The position numbers and the translations under genes are program-made. Under the pieces are notes generated by a model. The model saw nothing but the letters and a program-made list of their open reading frames with translations. It was not told where the DNA came from and made no database searches. From Acidobacteriota bacterium (lineage in GTDB: Bacteria; Acidobacteriota; Terriglobia; UBA7540), in NCBI GenBank assembly GCA_003224665.1, contig QHZM01000175.1, positions 1 through 13,907 of the forward strand: a stretch of 13,907 nucleotides of DNA, read 5' to 3'. Shown here in pieces: positions 13,336 through 13,907 of the stretch. Within the stretch, counting starts at the first letter, position 1. The number at the start of each line of letters is the position of its first letter.

Positions 13336-13907
13336 ATGAAACAAGCACACGCTCGCGCCCAGTATACTGGCAAGCAGATGGCGGCTCCAAAAAACCGGGG
13401 AAACGCCCTTCGGACCACGTTCCAGAAAATCCGGGAGATGATAGTTCACGGACGATTAGCGCCAGGGACCAGGATCGTCGAAGCCGAGCTGGCGGAGTGG
13501 CTGGGCGTAAGCCGCACCCCCGTGCGTGGCGCGCTGCATATGCTTCAGCGGGAAGGTTATATTGTGTCGACATCGGGAAACGGCGCCAAGACCCGGCTCA
13601 CGGTTGCACCCCTTACCAAAGAAGATGCCCGGGAGCTCTACTCGATTGTGGGGCACCTGGAGGGACTAGCGGCATGGTCGACCGCGCGCCTCCCGCCCGA
13701 GGCTCGCGCCGCCGTGGTGAAGAAGCTCAAAGAATTGAACGACGGATTGCGAGACCTGGCTGAGACCGGCCGCCAAGACCCTAACCGAATCTTCGAGCTC
13801 GACATGACTTTCCACCAGACCATCGTCGACGCCAGCGCGGGTCCACGGCTGCGGGCACTTCACAGCGCCATCAAGCCTCAGACCGAGCGATACTGGCGGC
13901 TGTACGC
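13336..13907 (+). CDS. GntR-family transcriptional regulator, FCD (FadR/VanR-type) subgroup, 3' end outside window
   Basis: A DNA-binding regulator, presumably dimeric, that would respond to a small carboxylate or sugar acid. The frame is open to the window end, giving 190 residues and lacking the last part. The winged helix-turn-helix spans about residues 25-80, with GTRIVEAELAEWLGVSRTPV as the signature; VRGAL replaces the usual VREAL (Gly65 for Glu). The FCD ligand domain begins at ELYSIVGHLEGLAAW and shows the metal-binding DxxxH pair as Asp156 and His160 (ELDMTFHQTIV). The remaining histidines would lie beyond the edge. The start at 13336 has an AGGA at 13319-13322; an alternative ATG at 13378 would drop 14 residues and leave the palindrome at 13359 in the leader. 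It lies 173 bp after the dehydrogenase gene with its own promoter. The matching operator pattern at the receptor gene suggests it controls uptake too. Confidence 0.9.
   Translation, partial: MKQAHARAQYTGKQMAAPKNRGNALRTTFQKIREMIVHGRLAPGTRIVEAELAEWLGVSRTPVRGALHMLQREGYIVSTSGNGAKTRLTVAPLTKEDARELYSIVGHLEGLAAWSTARLPPEARAAVVKKLKELNDGLRDLAETGRQDPNRIFELDMTFHQTIVDASAGPRLRALHSAIKPQTERYWRLY
13359..13370. repeat. 12-bp palindrome CCAGTATACTGG near the GntR start
   Basis: A perfect dyad centred on GTATAC, the same core as the operator at 13246-13255 (both contain GTATACT). It lies between the two possible GntR starts (13336 and 13378). It could be a second, internal operator for autoregulation or a chance palindrome in coding sequence. 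Confidence 0.4.

Overview
The window looks like chromosomal DNA from an Acidobacteriota bacterium, most likely from the Solibacter/Bryobacter/Koribacter side of the phylum. This is inferred from gene types, not from a marker gene. The clues are a roughly 1,100-residue Oar-like TonB-dependent receptor with a carboxypeptidase-regulatory N-terminal domain, a CRTAC1-type FG-GAP/ASPIC-UnbV protein, two large exported TPR proteins, Tat signals on exported proteins, and GC-rich sequence throughout. I see no rRNA, tRNA, CRISPR array, insertion sequence or phage gene.

Layout. Positions 2-154 hold the last codons of an unidentified gene. Its stop overlaps the start of a Tat-exported family GH31 alpha-glycosidase (151-2451). 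A Tat-exported FG-GAP/VCBS repeat protein with a C-terminal ASPIC/UnbV domain follows 23 bp later (2475-4208). A TPR protein on the minus strand (4217-5872) converges on it with only 8 bp between the stop codons. The 401-bp region 5873-6273 separates this TPR gene from the divergent TonB-dependent receptor gene (6274-9594). It is dense with signals: back-to-back -35 boxes, a tandem half-site operator, a 9-bp-stem hairpin and a perfect 16-bp palindrome. The receptor gene ends at a good intrinsic terminator (9630-9669). Then come a second exported TPR protein (9752-11377), a DapA/KDG-aldolase-type class I lyase (TTG start, 11472-12380), a short-chain dehydrogenase-like protein overlapping it by 10 bp (12371-13162), and a GntR/FCD-family regulator that runs off the window end (13336 onward).

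How the genes may work together (inference). The locus resembles an acidobacterial carbohydrate-uptake and breakdown locus built around a TonB-dependent receptor without a SusD partner. The exported GH31 enzyme would trim an alpha-linked glycoside, the receptor would bring in the product, and the lyase plus dehydrogenase pair would process a sugar acid in the cytoplasm. The GntR protein would sense a metabolite. The strongest support for one regulon is that the receptor promoter and the GntR gene's own promoter both carry two TTGTAT-type half-sites exactly 12 bp apart. The GntR copy also contains a full match to the recalled FadR-subfamily operator consensus and overlaps a good -10 box.

Other oddities: the dehydrogenase lacks the SDR catalytic Tyr and Lys, and all ten cysteines in the mature receptor fall into five close pairs.
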